A stretch of DNA of 64,000 bases from Acinetobacter sp. ASP199 (GCF_022700675.1 NZ_CP062182.1:2046001-2110000), one strand, 5' to 3'. Shown: positions 8,825 through 18,914, counted from the first letter of the stretch. Made by a program: numbers and translations. The notes: a model not told the origin generated them from the letters alone.

Positions 8825-9280
8825 TTAATCTGCAAAATACAACTGGCTAAAATCCAAAGGATTGATATCTGCTGATAAGGGTTGATAGGCTTGGGTAAAT
8901 GTCGGTGACATCCGCTTCGGACGGCCAGTGGCAATTTCTACACAGGCCCATTGCGTACTACCGGTAAAGAGTAAACCCTGATCTACGGGGCGATAGAAGG
9001 CATACTGGCGGAATGAGTAAAGTGCATTGATATCATTCAGCCAGGTACGCAGAATCAGCTCATCGCCTTCAAATGCAGCCTTGCGATACTGCACATGATG
9101 TTCTACCGCGACCATGGCATGCTTTAGTTCCAGATACTGCTTTAAACCCAATCCGATCTGTTCAATATGTGCGGTTGCAACATCCTGCATCCATTGCACA
9201 TAGATCACATTATTTACATGCCCCAAGATATCAATATGTTCTGGTTTTACCGTTAACTTCAGGTCAAAAATACCCTTCAC
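8825..9280 (-). CDS. FadM/YbgC-like acyl-CoA thioesterase
   Basis: A 151-residue hotdog-fold protein. The active-site segment IDILGHVNNVIYVQWMQDV (about residues 18-36) matches the D-x-x-G-H-V-N-N-x-x-Y pattern of 4-hydroxybenzoyl-CoA-type and FadM-type thioesterases. It probably hydrolyses acyl-CoA in the cytoplasm; the chain specificity cannot be read from sequence. It is a separate unit between two terminators. Confidence 0.82.
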   Translation of the reverse strand: MKGIFDLKLTVKPEHIDILGHVNNVIYVQWMQDVATAHIEQIGLGLKQYLELKHAMVAVEHHVQYRKAAFEGDELILRTWLNDINALYSFRQYAFYRPVDQGLLFTGSTQWACVEIATGRPKRMSPTFTQAYQPLSADINPLDFSQLYFAD

Positions 9281-9355
9281 GCGTTTCTTATCCTTTAGAT
9301 CATTTAGCGTCTAAGAGTCTACAGAATTTATTTGCAGGGTAAATTGCCAAATATT

Positions 9356-9384
9356 AAAAAACCGCCTGAGTACAGACGGTTTTT
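9356..9384 (-). terminator. Terminator downstream of the Do-type protease gene
   Basis: AAAAACCG and CGGTTTTT arms with an inner CTG/CAG pairing form a hairpin followed by Ts on the minus strand, 18 bases past the protease stop at 9402. The AT-symmetric arms could also work on the plus strand. Confidence 0.75.
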
Positions 9385-9401
9385 ACGAACAAATGATGCA
9401 T

Positions 9402-10787
9402 TTATGAGACTCGCATCCCTACGATCACGCGCTGTCCCTGACGGATGAGTGTTACCCGCGCGACGCTACCTTTGTTTAATTCAGATACAGTTTCCACAAA
9501 CTGGTTGCTGTTCAGAACAGTCTTGCCATTAATATTGGTCACCACATCATTCGGCATGATACGTGCCTGTGCCGCGACACCACCTGGACGCACATCCTGA
9601 ATCACTACACCACCTTTGACATCCAGACTACTCATTTCATTTGGTGTCAGGTTACGGATAGTTACCCCGATGATTGGTCCTTTGTTAGGTTGCGCCTGAT
9701 TACTGGCATTTGCTGGCGTATCGTCCGGTGCTGTACTTAATGTCGCATTGATATTACGACGCTTGTCATCACGCAGTACTTCTAACTGAATCTGCTGTTT
9801 TGGTGCAGAGCGGTTTAGGTAGTTCAATAATTCGCTGGTACGGGAAATATCAGTCCCGTTATATTTAAGAATCACATCTCCCGCCTGTAAGCCTGCTTTG
9901 GCCGCTGGCGAGTTTGGTGCAATCTGAGTCACTAAAGAACCTTCCGGCTTAGACAGCTTATAAGATTCCGCCAGGTTACGGTCAATATCCTGCAAGCTTA
10001 CGCCCAGATAAGAACGGGTAACTTTACCATTACGTTTCAACTGGTCAGCCACTTCCATTGCCACATCAATTGGAATGGAGAACGATAAGCCCATATAACC
10101 ACCAGTACCACTGAAGATACGTGAATTCACTCCAACCACTTCACCCTGCTGGTTAAATAACGGTCCACCAGAGTTCCCCGGGTTTAAGGCGACGTCAGTC
10201 TGAATGAATGGCACTGCAGTTTCACCCATCATATTACGCATCTTGGCACTGACAATTCCGGCAGAAGCCGAATAGTCAAAACCAAAGGGTGACCCAATGG
10301 CGAGTACAGGCTCACCGACACGTAAACGTCCGACATCACCCGTGCGTAATTCCGGGAAACCTGCTCCAGTTACTTTGAGCAAAGCTACATCAGTACGTTC
10401 ATCGCTCCCTACCACAGTTGCATCAATTTCACGACGGTCATTTAAGGTAATAGTCACCTTGGACGCATTTTCAATAACATGGTGATTGGTCAGCAAATAG
10501 CCATCTTTACTGATAAAGAAAGCGCTGCCATATCCCGTCTTTTCCTGAGGTGCACGCGGCTGAGGAATGATGACCTGATTGCCAAAGAAACGGCGTAAAA
10601 TATCTGGAATCTGTTGTTGTAATAACTCTTGTTCGGACATTTTTTTAACAACATTGACACTTACCACTGCCGGACTGACTTGTGCAACCAGATTTGAAAA
10701 ATCAACTGGAGTGGCTGCCTCTGCCTGCAATGCTGTCATGGTCAACGTTGCAGCAAATATTCCATGTTTAACATCCAAGATTTTCAT
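9402..10787 (-). CDS. Periplasmic Do/DegQ-MucD-type serine protease
   Basis: An HtrA-family protease/chaperone that degrades misfolded envelope proteins. The signal peptide ends near TALQAEAA. The catalytic triad is visible: histidine in LLTNHHVI, aspartate in DERTDVALLKV and serine in NPGNSGGPLFN. Two PDZ domains follow (starting near RSYLGVSLQDI and GPIIGVTIRNL). GTG at 10799 opens the frame, but ATG 10787 with an upstream GAGTGA is preferred (461 aa). The gene is a single unit ending at the 9356 terminator. DegP and MucD cannot be distinguished with certainty. Confidence 0.92.
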   Translation of the reverse strand: MKILDVKHGIFAATLTMTALQAEAATPVDFSNLVAQVSPAVVSVNVVKKMSEQELLQQQIPDILRRFFGNQVIIPQPRAPQEKTGYGSAFFISKDGYLLTNHHVIENASKVTITLNDRREIDATVVGSDERTDVALLKVTGAGFPELRTGDVGRLRVGEPVLAIGSPFGFDYSASAGIVSAKMRNMMGETAVPFIQTDVALNPGNSGGPLFNQQGEVVGVNSRIFSGTGGYMGLSFSIPIDVAMEVADQLKRNGKVTRSYLGVSLQDIDRNLAESYKLSKPEGSLVTQIAPNSPAAKAGLQAGDVILKYNGTDISRTSELLNYLNRSAPKQQIQLEVLRDDKRRNINATLSTAPDDTPANASNQAQPNKGPIIGVTIRNLTPNEMSSLDVKGGVVIQDVRPGGVAAQARIMPNDVVTNINGKTVLNSNQFVETVSELNKGSVARVTLIRQGQRVIVGMRVS

Positions 10788-11021
10788 GTTTTCATTCACT
10801 CAAATGATTGATAAACCTATTTAAATCAGTTTTATCATAAACTATACAAAGTTTAAGTAACAAAATGTTCTTCTTCTATTTACTGACATTATGCCATTTT
10901 TAAAGACTTAAGTTTCAGCTTTCATTACTTTTTTTCATAAATTCATAAGTAGATAAATGCTTGCCTTTTGGATAAAAAAGCGCTGTGATAACCGGACTTT
11001 TTTTCAGTTAGCTGAATAGTC

Positions 11022-12659
11022 ATGTCTAATTTACACACGACACATCATTTTGATGTGATTATTGTGGGCAGCGGCGGCGCCGGCTTAAGTTTAGCCTTAT
11101 CTCTACCAGAACATTTTAATATCGCGGTTTTAGCCAAATCAACACTTACGGATGCAAGTACATTTTATGCCCAAGGGGGTGTGGCAGCCGTACTTGATGA
11201 AATGGATTCTCTCGAACAGCATATTGATGACACCATGGTTGCCGGGGCGCAGCTTTGTGAAATGGATGCTGTCAAGCAGACTGTTGAAGGTGGCAAGCCT
11301 TCTGTCGACTTCCTGCTCAAACATGGTGTGCAGTTCACACTAGATGAACAGGAACAGCTGCATTTGACCCGTGAAGGGGGCCATTCTCAGCGCCGCATTA
11401 TTCATGCAGCAGATGCTACAGGACGTGCGATTTCCACTACTTTGGTACAGCGTGCTCAAGAAAAGCAGAATATTCATATCTTTGAAAATTATATTGCGAT
11501 TGATCTGATCTGCTCCAAGAAACTTGGTCATGCAGGTGAAAACCGGGCGCTCGGTCTGTATGCATTAGATGAAAATACAGAGCAGGTACATACTTTCCTG
11601 GCACCATTTACTGCCCTAGCCTGTGGTGGCGCAATGAAGGCTTATCTATACACTTCCAATCCAGATATTGCGACTGGTGATGGTATTGCGATGGCTTATC
11701 GTGCCGGTTGTCGTGTCGCCAACATGGAATTCAACCAGTTCCATCCCACCTGTTTATACCACCCGCAAGCGCGTTCATTTCTGATTACAGAAGCCATGCG
11801 TGGTGAAGGTGCGTACTTACGCTTACCAGATGGTGAGCGCTTCATGTTGCGTTTTGATGAACGTGCTGAACTGGCACCGCGTGATATTGTTGCGCGTGCG
11901 ATTGACTATGAAATCAAACGCCTGGGTATCCGCCATGTCTGGCTGGACATTACCCATAAAGATGAAGACTTTATTAAAGAGCACTTCCCGACCCTGTATG
12001 CACGTCTATTCGAGTTGGGAATTGATATCACCAAGGAAATGATTCCTGTCGTACCAGCAGCACACTATACCTGTGGCGGTGTAGTGGTAGATGAGAATAG
12101 TCAGACTGATATTGCGGGTCTATATGCCATCGGTGAGACTTCTTATACTGGCCTGCATGGCGCCAATCGTATGGCCAGTAACTCACTACTGGAATGCTTT
12201 GTTTATGGTATGAGTGCAGCCAAGCATATTCAGGAAAATTTTAAATCGGATCAATCCGTGTCTGAAGTTCCTGCTTGGGATGATTCACAGGTGACGAATC
12301 CTGATGAAGATGTAGTGATCCTGCAAAACTGGGATGAACTGCGTCAGACCATGTGGAACTATGTGGGTATTGTACGTACCACCAAACGTCTGGAACGTGC
12401 CCTGCACCGTATTGAAATGCTGAAAAAAGAGATTACCGAATATTATCAGGACTATCAGGTCAGCAAAAACCTGATTGAACTGCGTAATCTGGTAATGGTA
12501 TCAGAGATGATTGTACGCTGTGCCATGCAACGTAAAGAATCCCGTGGCCTACACTATACGCTGGATTATCCAGAACAGTTGCCGGAGTTACGTAAAACCG
12601 TACTGATTCCACCAAGTTTTAAAGTGGAACAGCCATTGGTGAATACAGCAGAAGTTTAA
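11022..12659 (+). CDS. nadB: L-aspartate oxidase
   Basis: NadB oxidises L-aspartate to iminoaspartate, the first step of de novo NAD synthesis. The 545-residue flavoprotein starts with the FAD dinucleotide-binding motif [17 protein letters not shown]. It has the family motifs [27 protein letters not shown], the active-site HPTCLYHP region, and [21 protein letters not shown]. It is divergent from the protease gene across 234 bases and converges with an HDAC-like gene through a shared terminator. nadA is not adjacent. Confidence 0.96.
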   Translation: MSNLHTTHHFDVIIVGSGGAGLSLALSLPEHFNIAVLAKSTLTDASTFYAQGGVAAVLDEMDSLEQHIDDTMVAGAQLCEMDAVKQTVEGGKPSVDFLLKHGVQFTLDEQEQLHLTREGGHSQRRIIHAADATGRAISTTLVQRAQEKQNIHIFENYIAIDLICSKKLGHAGENRALGLYALDENTEQVHTFLAPFTALACGGAMKAYLYTSNPDIATGDGIAMAYRAGCRVANMEFNQFHPTCLYHPQARSFLITEAMRGEGAYLRLPDGERFMLRFDERAELAPRDIVARAIDYEIKRLGIRHVWLDITHKDEDFIKEHFPTLYARLFELGIDITKEMIPVVPAAHYTCGGVVVDENSQTDIAGLYAIGETSYTGLHGANRMASNSLLECFVYGMSAAKHIQENFKSDQSVSEVPAWDDSQVTNPDEDVVILQNWDELRQTMWNYVGIVRTTKRLERALHRIEMLKKEITEYYQDYQVSKNLIELRNLVMVSEMIVRCAMQRKESRGLHYTLDYPEQLPELRKTVLIPPSFKVEQPLVNTAEV

Positions 12660-12671
12660 ACACTTAATCAT

Positions 12672-12703
12672 AAAAAAACCGGATCTCATGATCCGGTTTT
12701 TTT
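12672..12703. terminator. Bidirectional terminator between nadB and the deacetylase gene
   Basis: AAACCGGATC pairs with GATCCGGTTT around a TCAT loop, with A and T runs on the two sides, so it can terminate both converging genes. Confidence 0.88.
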
Positions 12704-13571
12704 ATTTGCTATATATCTTTATGGCAGCTTCAAAGGTTTTCAGGTGAATCTGAACCAGCTGCTCCAGGTTTTGATAACCACCTGCCAGTACAAACATCAT
12801 TGGGATTTGATGCTTTCTGGCTAGATTAAATACCAGTTCTTCACGCTGTTGTAGCAACTCAGTTGTTAGCCAGGAAGATCCAAATGGATCATGCTGATGG
12901 CAATCCATTCCCGCCTGATAAATAATCAGATCCGCCTTCCATGCCAAGGCTTGTTCAAAGCCTTCATGGATCGCCTGACTGTATTCCGTAAAACTACCTT
13001 GGTCCTTATGAATATGCCGCGTCATTGCACGTTCATAACTGGGACAGCCAAAAGGCAAGCCAAAAATACTGAAGCTAAACAGGTTATCTAAACGGCGGGT
13101 AAATTCTGCAGTGCCATTACCGCCATGCTGATCACAATCCAGCACAAAGATACGTTTGTCTGGAAACTTCTGAGCCACCAAAGCCAGACCATTCAAGCTA
13201 CAAAAAGCACCACCATATTCATATACTGCATGATGGAAGCCTTGAGCAATATTGGCAGAAATACCGTGTTTCCAGGCCAATTCAGCCGCGAGAATCTGAC
13301 CGGAATTTATTTTCAGTACCGCATCCCGAAGCTGTTCATTCCAAGGTTTAAAACCGGCAAAAGTCGCCAGTTTTTCCGGAGTTCCAGTCAGGAAAGCTTC
13401 AACATAGTTTGGATCATGCAATTGCCTGAGCAGGTTCAAATCTAGATCCTCAGGCTCATGGAAGCGGATGTCCGGCCAGGATTTTAAAGCTTCAGCCACC
13501 GCAGTAAGTTTTTCCATACTATTGGTATGTGTATGCGCAAAATAGTCAGGTGAATAACAGACATCAAGCAT
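12702..13571 (-). CDS. Histone-deacetylase-family amidohydrolase
   Basis: A 289-residue zinc deacetylase of the HDAC/AcuC/polyamine-deacetylase superfamily. The metal-site segment is VLDCDQHGGNGTAEF (an aspartate and a histidine ligand) and a second conserved aspartate lies in YQAGMDCHQHDPFG. The hydrophobic substrate channel motif GFHHAVYEYGGAFCSLNG corresponds to the HHA region of the family. Substrate unknown: acetyl-lysine, acetoin-pathway or acetylpolyamine are all possible. It follows an unknown gene by 11 bases on the same strand and may form an operon with it. Confidence 0.85.
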   Translation of the reverse strand: MLDVCYSPDYFAHTHTNSMEKLTAVAEALKSWPDIRFHEPEDLDLNLLRQLHDPNYVEAFLTGTPEKLATFAGFKPWNEQLRDAVLKINSGQILAAELAWKHGISANIAQGFHHAVYEYGGAFCSLNGLALVAQKFPDKRIFVLDCDQHGGNGTAEFTRRLDNLFSFSIFGLPFGCPSYERAMTRHIHKDQGSFTEYSQAIHEGFEQALAWKADLIIYQAGMDCHQHDPFGSSWLTTELLQQREELVFNLARKHQIPMMFVLAGGYQNLEQLVQIHLKTFEAAIKIYSK

Positions 13572-13582
13572 ATAGAGTGGCC

Positions 13583-14548
13583 TTAGAGCTGCGCTTGCGC
13601 GACTTCAAGCAATTGTTGCAACTCAGTAGTACCTGGACTGTACAAGCCATTGTCTACCTGTTGCTGGAAATGGGTACTGAAGGCCCGTTTACGGTTCTGT
13701 GGTGACACAGCCAGTGTCGTCAGACGCAGGAACCAGAATCCCGGAATCTCATCATAAGGAATCACGAAACCCTTATATTGCTTATTCGGCTGTTTATTCT
13801 GGATAGCATCACGGTCATAATCCACCGAGAATAATGATCCTGCGGGCAGACGTACGCCATTCATTAAGAGAGGTACCAGACTGATACAGGAATGGTTATC
13901 GCCCATATTCAGCTTTTCCAGCAGTAATGGGCGATTTTGATGATCTACAAAAATATTGATCTCACCACCACGAAGCACCCGATGGTGGGCAATTTTCAAA
14001 AAGAAGTTTTCTGCCATCGGACATGAGCCTACTTTAGGCTTCTCTACACGCGTACATAGTTCTACCAAGTCCGTAGCAGCTGCCGTTTTTGGCAAAATCA
14101 CATCTTCAATCATGCTACAGAGCAGTTTGCTTTCTTCCAGTTGTGCCTGCTCTTGCAGACTACGCAAAATCTGTTGCTGTTCTTGTACCTGAACTATAGA
14201 TTGCTTGAAATCGCTATCTGTAGCTGCACCGATAAACTGATGAAGCGAATTATTCAGATCCAGATTACGCCAAGAGTCAAGCTGCAGACCATATGAAGCC
14301 TGCTGATCGAGAATAGATTTCAGTGATTTGTAATTAAAGTCATCGAATAATTTAAGATCCTGAAATTCCTGTGGATCTCGTGGGCTATTGATATATTCTG
14401 CGAGTACACGTGTGGCTTGGGTATAACCACAACCACGGCGTTCAGTCTGATGGGAATAATGCTCATTAAGCATTTCTACCAGTTTTATAGCAAGTGGATG
14501 TAGCTTCTGCTGAAACAGTTGCACAATTTCATGATCTGCGGTCGCCAT
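13583..14548 (-). CDS. Hypothetical protein, 321 aa
   Basis: No family recognised. An upstream in-frame codon at 14626 is possible, but ATG 14548 is preceded by GGGGG six bases away (gggggaatca) and is chosen. The protein is soluble-looking, with a glutamine-rich central helix (VQEQQQILRSLQEQAQLEES) that may form a coiled coil, and a C-terminal half with mixed strands (RGGEINIFVDHQNRPLLLEKL). It lies 11 bases upstream of the HDAC-like gene, suggesting a shared transcript and perhaps a linked function. Confidence 0.7.
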   Translation of the reverse strand: MATADHEIVQLFQQKLHPLAIKLVEMLNEHYSHQTERRGCGYTQATRVLAEYINSPRDPQEFQDLKLFDDFNYKSLKSILDQQASYGLQLDSWRNLDLNNSLHQFIGAATDSDFKQSIVQVQEQQQILRSLQEQAQLEESKLLCSMIEDVILPKTAAATDLVELCTRVEKPKVGSCPMAENFFLKIAHHRVLRGGEINIFVDHQNRPLLLEKLNMGDNHSCISLVPLLMNGVRLPAGSLFSVDYDRDAIQNKQPNKQYKGFVIPYDEIPGFWFLRLTTLAVSPQNRKRAFSTHFQQQVDNGLYSPGTTELQQLLEVAQAQL

Positions 14549-14716
14549 TGATTCCCCCAATCTTCTGGCAAATTTTGCCTCATTATTTGTGCAAGAAGTA
14601 GTTTTGTATAGCGATTCTAAAATCAATAGAACAAATTATAACTAAACGACAAATATTTGAATTCACAAATTTTTCATGATTATTGATACATCATACAGAT
14701 TTTTTAATTTATGTGA

Positions 14717-15138
14717 TTAAGATACTAATTTAGCCGGAATCGCGTAAGTTCCGGTGACATGTGCAACAGGCTCTTCCATGCCTTCTGAATAGACCCAAAC
14801 TTCTCCGACAATGAGCGATTTTCCGACTTTCATCAGGCGGCATTTTCCAATCAGATCATGCTTTCCATCTGGCTTACGCAAAAAATTAATATTGATATTG
14901 GTAGTGACAGCCAATCCCACCAGACCAATCTCTCCCAGAATCGCGACATACAGCGCAAAGTCCGCGATCGTCATTATGGTTGGCCCAGAAATAGTCCCAC
15001 CCGGGCGCAACTGACTCTCACTAACATAGTAACGAACAGTTGAGGTTTGAGGCTGTACCTCAATGACTTCACAATGCTCAAGGCTTTGCGGAAACTCTGC
15101 TGCTAAAACTGCTGAATCTGTTCCAGTGTACTGTTCAT
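14717..15138 (-). pseudogene. PaaI-family thioesterase with a single-base frameshift
   Basis: The long open part (from TTG 15010) is a hotdog thioesterase: RPGGTISGPTIMTIADFALY is the PaaI active-site region. Family-like sequence continues upstream in the same frame (AAEFPQSLEHCEVIEVQ) without a start codon. A proper ATG with a GGAAG site lies at 15138, in another frame, reading MNSTLEQIQQF then stop. The two frames would join if the run of four Ts (minus strand, 15105-15108) had five. I infer a one-base loss: either a real recent pseudogene, a phase-variable tract, or a sequencing error. Confidence 0.75.
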
Positions 15139-15178
15139 AAAAAAATCTTCCATATTGAAAGCAATATAGAAGATTTTT
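15139..15178 (-). terminator. tmk terminator overlapping the next gene's ribosome site
   Basis: On the minus strand AAAAATCTTCTATATTG pairs with CAATATGGAAGATTTTT (one mismatch and one G-T pair) around CTTT and is followed by Ts, 31 bases after the tmk stop. The descending arm contains GGAAG, the ribosome site of the frameshifted thioesterase gene starting at 15138, so read-through RNA would hide that site. Confidence 0.75.
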
Positions 15179-15208
15179 AGAGCATTACAGAGATTTAAAT
15201 CTGACTGC

Positions 15209-15814
15209 TCAGACAGCCTGTAATTCTGCCATGGCTTGAGCGAACACCTGTTCTGGCGCTTGCGTCGCATCAAGACGCTTCATACGTTGCGGATGACGCT
15301 GCCACAAAGTTTCATAACCGCTTCTGACTTTCTCAAAGAAAGAGACTTTCTCCTGTTCAAAACGGTCCAGCGCACCACGTTCACGGGCACGGTTCATACC
15401 CAGTTCAATTGGCGCATCCAGCCAGAAAGTAACATCTGGCATACGTGAAACAAAGTTATCATTCAGCAAATTCAGCTTGGCTTCACTAAGTCCACGTCCT
15501 GCACATTGATAGGCAAAACTGGCATCAGTAAAACGGTCACATAAGACAATCTTACCGGCTTCCAGTGCAGGCAGAATCACCTGTGCCAGATGCTGGGCAC
15601 GTGCGGCATACATCAGTAACAACTCAGTGTCATTACACATCGCTTCTTCATGATTTACAGCCAGCAAGAGTGAACGGATCTGTTCGGCCATTGGCGTGCC
15701 ACCCGGTTCACGGGTTAATACCACCTCTTTGCCCTGTGCAACAAAGTCATCATAGATACGACGAATGAGCGTGGTTTTTCCTACACCTTCAGTGCCTTCA
15801 AAGCTGATAAACAT
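15209..15814 (-). CDS. tmk: Thymidylate kinase
   Basis: Tmk phosphorylates dTMP to dTDP with ATP. The 201-residue protein has the P-loop FEGTEGVGKTT (about residues 6-16), the DRx motif LCDRFTDASFAYQ and the lid region NRARERGALDRFE. The frame opens at GTG 15820, but AAGGAG five bases before ATG 15814 fixes the start. It follows mltG by 9 bases in the pabC-mltG-tmk operon, an order conserved in many gammaproteobacteria. Confidence 0.96.
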   Translation of the reverse strand: MFISFEGTEGVGKTTLIRRIYDDFVAQGKEVVLTREPGGTPMAEQIRSLLLAVNHEEAMCNDTELLLMYAARAQHLAQVILPALEAGKIVLCDRFTDASFAYQCAGRGLSEAKLNLLNDNFVSRMPDVTFWLDAPIELGMNRARERGALDRFEQEKVSFFEKVRSGYETLWQRHPQRMKRLDATQAPEQVFAQAMAELQAV

Positions 15815-15823
15815 GCTCACTCC

Positions 15824-16876
15824 TTAATTTTTTGAACGTAAAACAGTGAGATATTCCTGCACTGCTCTATTGTGATCTTGTAGATTCGTGCTGAACTTGT
15901 GCCCGCCATTTCCCGTTGCGACAAAGTAAATATTTTGTGAATTATCCGGATGCATTGCTGCTTCAATGGCTTTTTTGCCCGGCAAAGCAATTGGTGTTGG
16001 TGGTAAGCCAGAAATCGTATAGGTATTGTATGGCGTCGGGGTACGCAGATCTTTACGGGTAATATTGCCCTGATATTTATCCCCCATACCATAAATCACG
16101 GTTGGGTCAGTTTGCAGGCGCATCCCCATTTTCAGACGGCGTACAAATACACCTGACACCTGCTCCAGTTCACTATCCAGACTGGTTTCTTTTTCAATAA
16201 TCGATGCCATGATCAGTGCTTCATATTTATTCTGATATGGAAGATCATTGGCACGGTTGTTCCAGGCTTGATCTAGTGCCTGCATCTGATGACGATACAA
16301 ATCTGTCAGAATCTTACGGTCGGTTTCACCTTTGGCAAAGAAATAGGTATTTGGTGCAAACAAACCCTCAGGATGATTAAACGGAATATTTAACTCTTTC
16401 AGCAATTGATCAGTTGGCAGATTCACTACTTCTTTCGTGACTAAATCATCTTTCTTTAAAGTATCGATCAGCTGTTTAAAAGTAGTACCTTCAATTACCA
16501 GAATACGGTTCATCTGGGCATTTTCAGAATTGGAAATCATTTCCAGCACCTGACGGACACTCATGCCATCGCGCACTTCATACACACCTGCTTTCATCGT
16601 GTCATGAATGATAAAGCGCTGATAGACTTTCAGCATGATCGGAAAGCTGACATAACCTTCTTTGACCAGACGGTCGATAAACCCAGAATAGGTATCCCCA
16701 GCACTGATCGCCAGCATCTGTGTTTTACCTTCAACTGGATAATCTCTAAACAAGCTGCTTTTGAGAATCACGGCCAGGATCAATACAAGACCTAGAAGAA
16801 CGACCAATACACCTTTAATTGGAAAGGCCGATTTCGCTTTATTTTTCTTTTTTCGTGTGGATTTGCTGGCGGACAT
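15824..16876 (-). CDS. mltG: Endolytic murein transglycosylase MltG
   Basis: MltG (YceG) cuts nascent glycan strands and is thought to release them from the synthesis machinery in the inner membrane. The 350-residue protein has a basic N terminus (SKSTRKKKNKAK), one transmembrane helix (about residues 22-42, VLVVLLGLVLILAVIL), then a LysM-like region and the YceG domain with the catalytic glutamate in ALIMASIIEKETSLDSE. It lies three bases after pabC and 9 bases before tmk. Confidence 0.94.
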   Translation of the reverse strand: MSASKSTRKKKNKAKSAFPIKGVLVVLLGLVLILAVILKSSLFRDYPVEGKTQMLAISAGDTYSGFIDRLVKEGYVSFPIMLKVYQRFIIHDTMKAGVYEVRDGMSVRQVLEMISNSENAQMNRILVIEGTTFKQLIDTLKKDDLVTKEVVNLPTDQLLKELNIPFNHPEGLFAPNTYFFAKGETDRKILTDLYRHQMQALDQAWNNRANDLPYQNKYEALIMASIIEKETSLDSELEQVSGVFVRRLKMGMRLQTDPTVIYGMGDKYQGNITRKDLRTPTPYNTYTISGLPPTPIALPGKKAIEAAMHPDNSQNIYFVATGNGGHKFSTNLQDHNRAVQEYLTVLRSKN

Positions 16877-16879
16877 ATT

Positions 16880-17692
16880 TTAAATGATCTGATGTAAATG
16901 AAGACGATGAAATAACTCAATACAGACTTCTGTATCCAGTGTTTTTTGTTCAAATTGAGTAACAATTTTCATAGGGCTCAGTGCATTGCAGAAGAATAGG
17001 CTTTGAATGGAAGCAATTTCATTCAAAGCCAGACTACGCTGTTCACAAATAATACCTTGCTGTAGCATACGCTCCAGAATCTCGGCACGCATTACCCCAG
17101 TGACGCCATTATAGCGAAGTTCCGGCGTAACCCATGTATTGTTTATCCTTAAAAAACAATTACTGCTCACCCCTTCAACAATTTCACCCTGCACATCACA
17201 GACCAGCGCTTCGCTCCAACCCTGCTGGTCTGCTTCCTGCTTTAGCATAACCTGCTCTAAGCGATTCAGTGTTTTTAAGCCGACTAATTGCGGCATACAC
17301 AGGCCAAGTGCAGTATTTAATACACCGCTTTTAATCTGTTCAAACTGATGCTCCTGAAGCGTTTGCGGATAGTAATATACCCAAACATCTGCTGGATGAT
17401 CTGGCAAGCTATAGCCACGCTGACCAATGCCCCGACTCAGAATAATTTTCAGAGTACCGTTTAAGGTAGAGTTTAATTCACGTAATTGTTCTAAGGTTTC
17501 ATCAATCAGGCTTAAGTCTGCTTGTAACTGCATTTTCTGGCTGCTTATACGTAGGCGCGATAAATGCCGTTCCTGCAGCTCAATACGGTTATTTCGAATC
17601 CGGGCTGTCGTAAAACAGCCATCGCCATAATGAAAGGCGCGATCAAGCAAATCTATCTGATTGACTTGTTGTGCATTTTTAAAACACAGCAT
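16880..17692 (-). CDS. pabC: Aminodeoxychorismate lyase
   Basis: PabC is a PLP enzyme that splits 4-amino-4-deoxychorismate to p-aminobenzoate and pyruvate for folate synthesis. This class IV aminotransferase-fold protein has the lysine region LKTLNRLEQVMLK, expected to hold the Schiff-base lysine, and the later EGVSSNCFLRI motif. The frame opens at GTG 17701, but GAGAGGTG just before ATG 17692 supports the shorter 270-residue form. First gene of pabC-mltG-tmk. Its start faces the sulfate locus across about 160 bases. Confidence 0.9.
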   Translation of the reverse strand: MLCFKNAQQVNQIDLLDRAFHYGDGCFTTARIRNNRIELQERHLSRLRISSQKMQLQADLSLIDETLEQLRELNSTLNGTLKIILSRGIGQRGYSLPDHPADVWVYYYPQTLQEHQFEQIKSGVLNTALGLCMPQLVGLKTLNRLEQVMLKQEADQQGWSEALVCDVQGEIVEGVSSNCFLRINNTWVTPELRYNGVTGVMRAEILERMLQQGIICEQRSLALNEIASIQSLFFCNALSPMKIVTQFEQKTLDTEVCIELFHRLHLHQII

Positions 17693-17762
17693 GATTTTCA
17701 CCTCTCAGGTCAATGTCAGGGCATGCGAAGCTATACAGCAGCCACATATCTGTTTTACTCAC

Positions 17763-17793
17763 ATAAAATTCTCTTTTAATTATTTTTTATGCA
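17763..17793 (+). promoter_or_regulatory. Conserved upstream block of sbp copy 1
   Basis: A 31-base AT-rich block (ATAAAATTC at its start, TTTTTTATGCA at its end) recurs upstream of sbp copy 2 at 18949-18979 with only two differences. The positions relative to the genes are similar. It is probably a promoter or a CysB-family activator site; no binding evidence is available. Confidence 0.5.
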
Positions 17794-17851
17794 AAAAAAC
17801 TCCAGCTATTCTTGCCTCATTCAACAAAAACCAAAAACACTTGAGGCAAAT

Positions 17852-18859
17852 ATGAATATCCATAAATTAAAAATTGGGGTACTTGCAGCACTGCTTTCAG
17901 CAACTGCATTTAGCGTTTCTGCGAAGGATTTCCTAAATGTATCCTATGACCCAACTCGCGAATTGTACGACAACTTTAACAAAGAATTCAGTGCTTACTG
18001 GAAAAAATCTACGGGCCAGGATATTAATTTTAAACAGTCACATGGGGGTTCAGGCAAACAGGCACGTGCCGTGATTGATGGTCTGGATGCAGACGTAGTT
18101 ACACTAGCTTTGGCAGCAGATATCGATGAAATTGCTAAACGTGGCCTTTTACCAACAGACTGGCAGAAGAAATTTCCACAAAACTCGACACCCTATACCT
18201 CAACAATTGTTTTCTTAGTCAAAAAAGGCAATCCGAAAGGCATTAAGGACTGGGGTGATCTGGTGAAACCTGGGGTAGATATCATTACGCCAAACCCGAA
18301 AACCTCAGGTGGCGCGCGCTGGAACTATCTGGCAGCTTGGGCATGGGCAAAACACCAACCAGGTGGTAATGATACCAAGGCACAAGACTTTGTCCGTCAG
18401 ATCTACAAACAAACCAAAGTACTGGATTCTGGTGCACGTGGTTCTACAACAACCTTTACTGAACGTGGCATTGGTGATGTACTGCTGGCTTGGGAAAATG
18501 AAGCGCATCTCGCCATTCGTGAACAACCCGGTAAATTTGAGATCATCACGCCTTCTCTGTCTATTCTGGCTGAACCACCCGTGGCAATTGTAGAAAAGAA
18601 TGCCAAGAAAGATGGTAATGAAAATCTGGCTAAAGCCTACCTGAACTATCTGTACTCACCTGCCGGTCAGACTGTGGCAGCGAAGAATTTCTACCGTCCT
18701 CGTAATGCAGCAGTGTTAAAGCAATACAGTCATGTATTTAAATCACTAAAACTGGTCACGATTGATAAAGAATTTGGTGGCTGGAGCAAAGTTCAGAAAC
18801 AACACTTTGACAATGGGGGCATCTTTGATCAGATCGTAAAAGCGAATAACACAAAATAA
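17852..18859 (+). CDS. sbp: Sulfate ABC transporter substrate-binding protein, copy 1
   Basis: A periplasmic sulfate/thiosulfate receptor that delivers its ligand to CysTWA. The 335-residue protein has a signal peptide ending near SVSA and the family segments [30 protein letters not shown] and [12 protein letters not shown] that form the anion site. The frame can start at 17789, but ATG 17852 has GAGG upstream and gives a proper signal peptide. A strong terminator follows, so it is transcribed separately from the cys operon. A close paralogue is next door. Confidence 0.93.
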   Translation: MNIHKLKIGVLAALLSATAFSVSAKDFLNVSYDPTRELYDNFNKEFSAYWKKSTGQDINFKQSHGGSGKQARAVIDGLDADVVTLALAADIDEIAKRGLLPTDWQKKFPQNSTPYTSTIVFLVKKGNPKGIKDWGDLVKPGVDIITPNPKTSGGARWNYLAAWAWAKHQPGGNDTKAQDFVRQIYKQTKVLDSGARGSTTTFTERGIGDVLLAWENEAHLAIREQPGKFEIITPSLSILAEPPVAIVEKNAKKDGNENLAKAYLNYLYSPAGQTVAAKNFYRPRNAAVLKQYSHVFKSLKLVTIDKEFGGWSKVQKQHFDNGGIFDQIVKANNTK

Positions 18860-18876
18860 CGTCTTATAAATGCAGC

Positions 18877-18914
18877 AATAATGGCCTTATTCAATAAGGC
18901 CATTATTATTTTTA
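18877..18914 (+). terminator. Rho-independent terminator of sbp copy 1
   Basis: AATAATGGCCTTATT and AATAAGGCCATTATT form a 13-15 bp perfect stem followed by ATTTTT. Confidence 0.88.
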
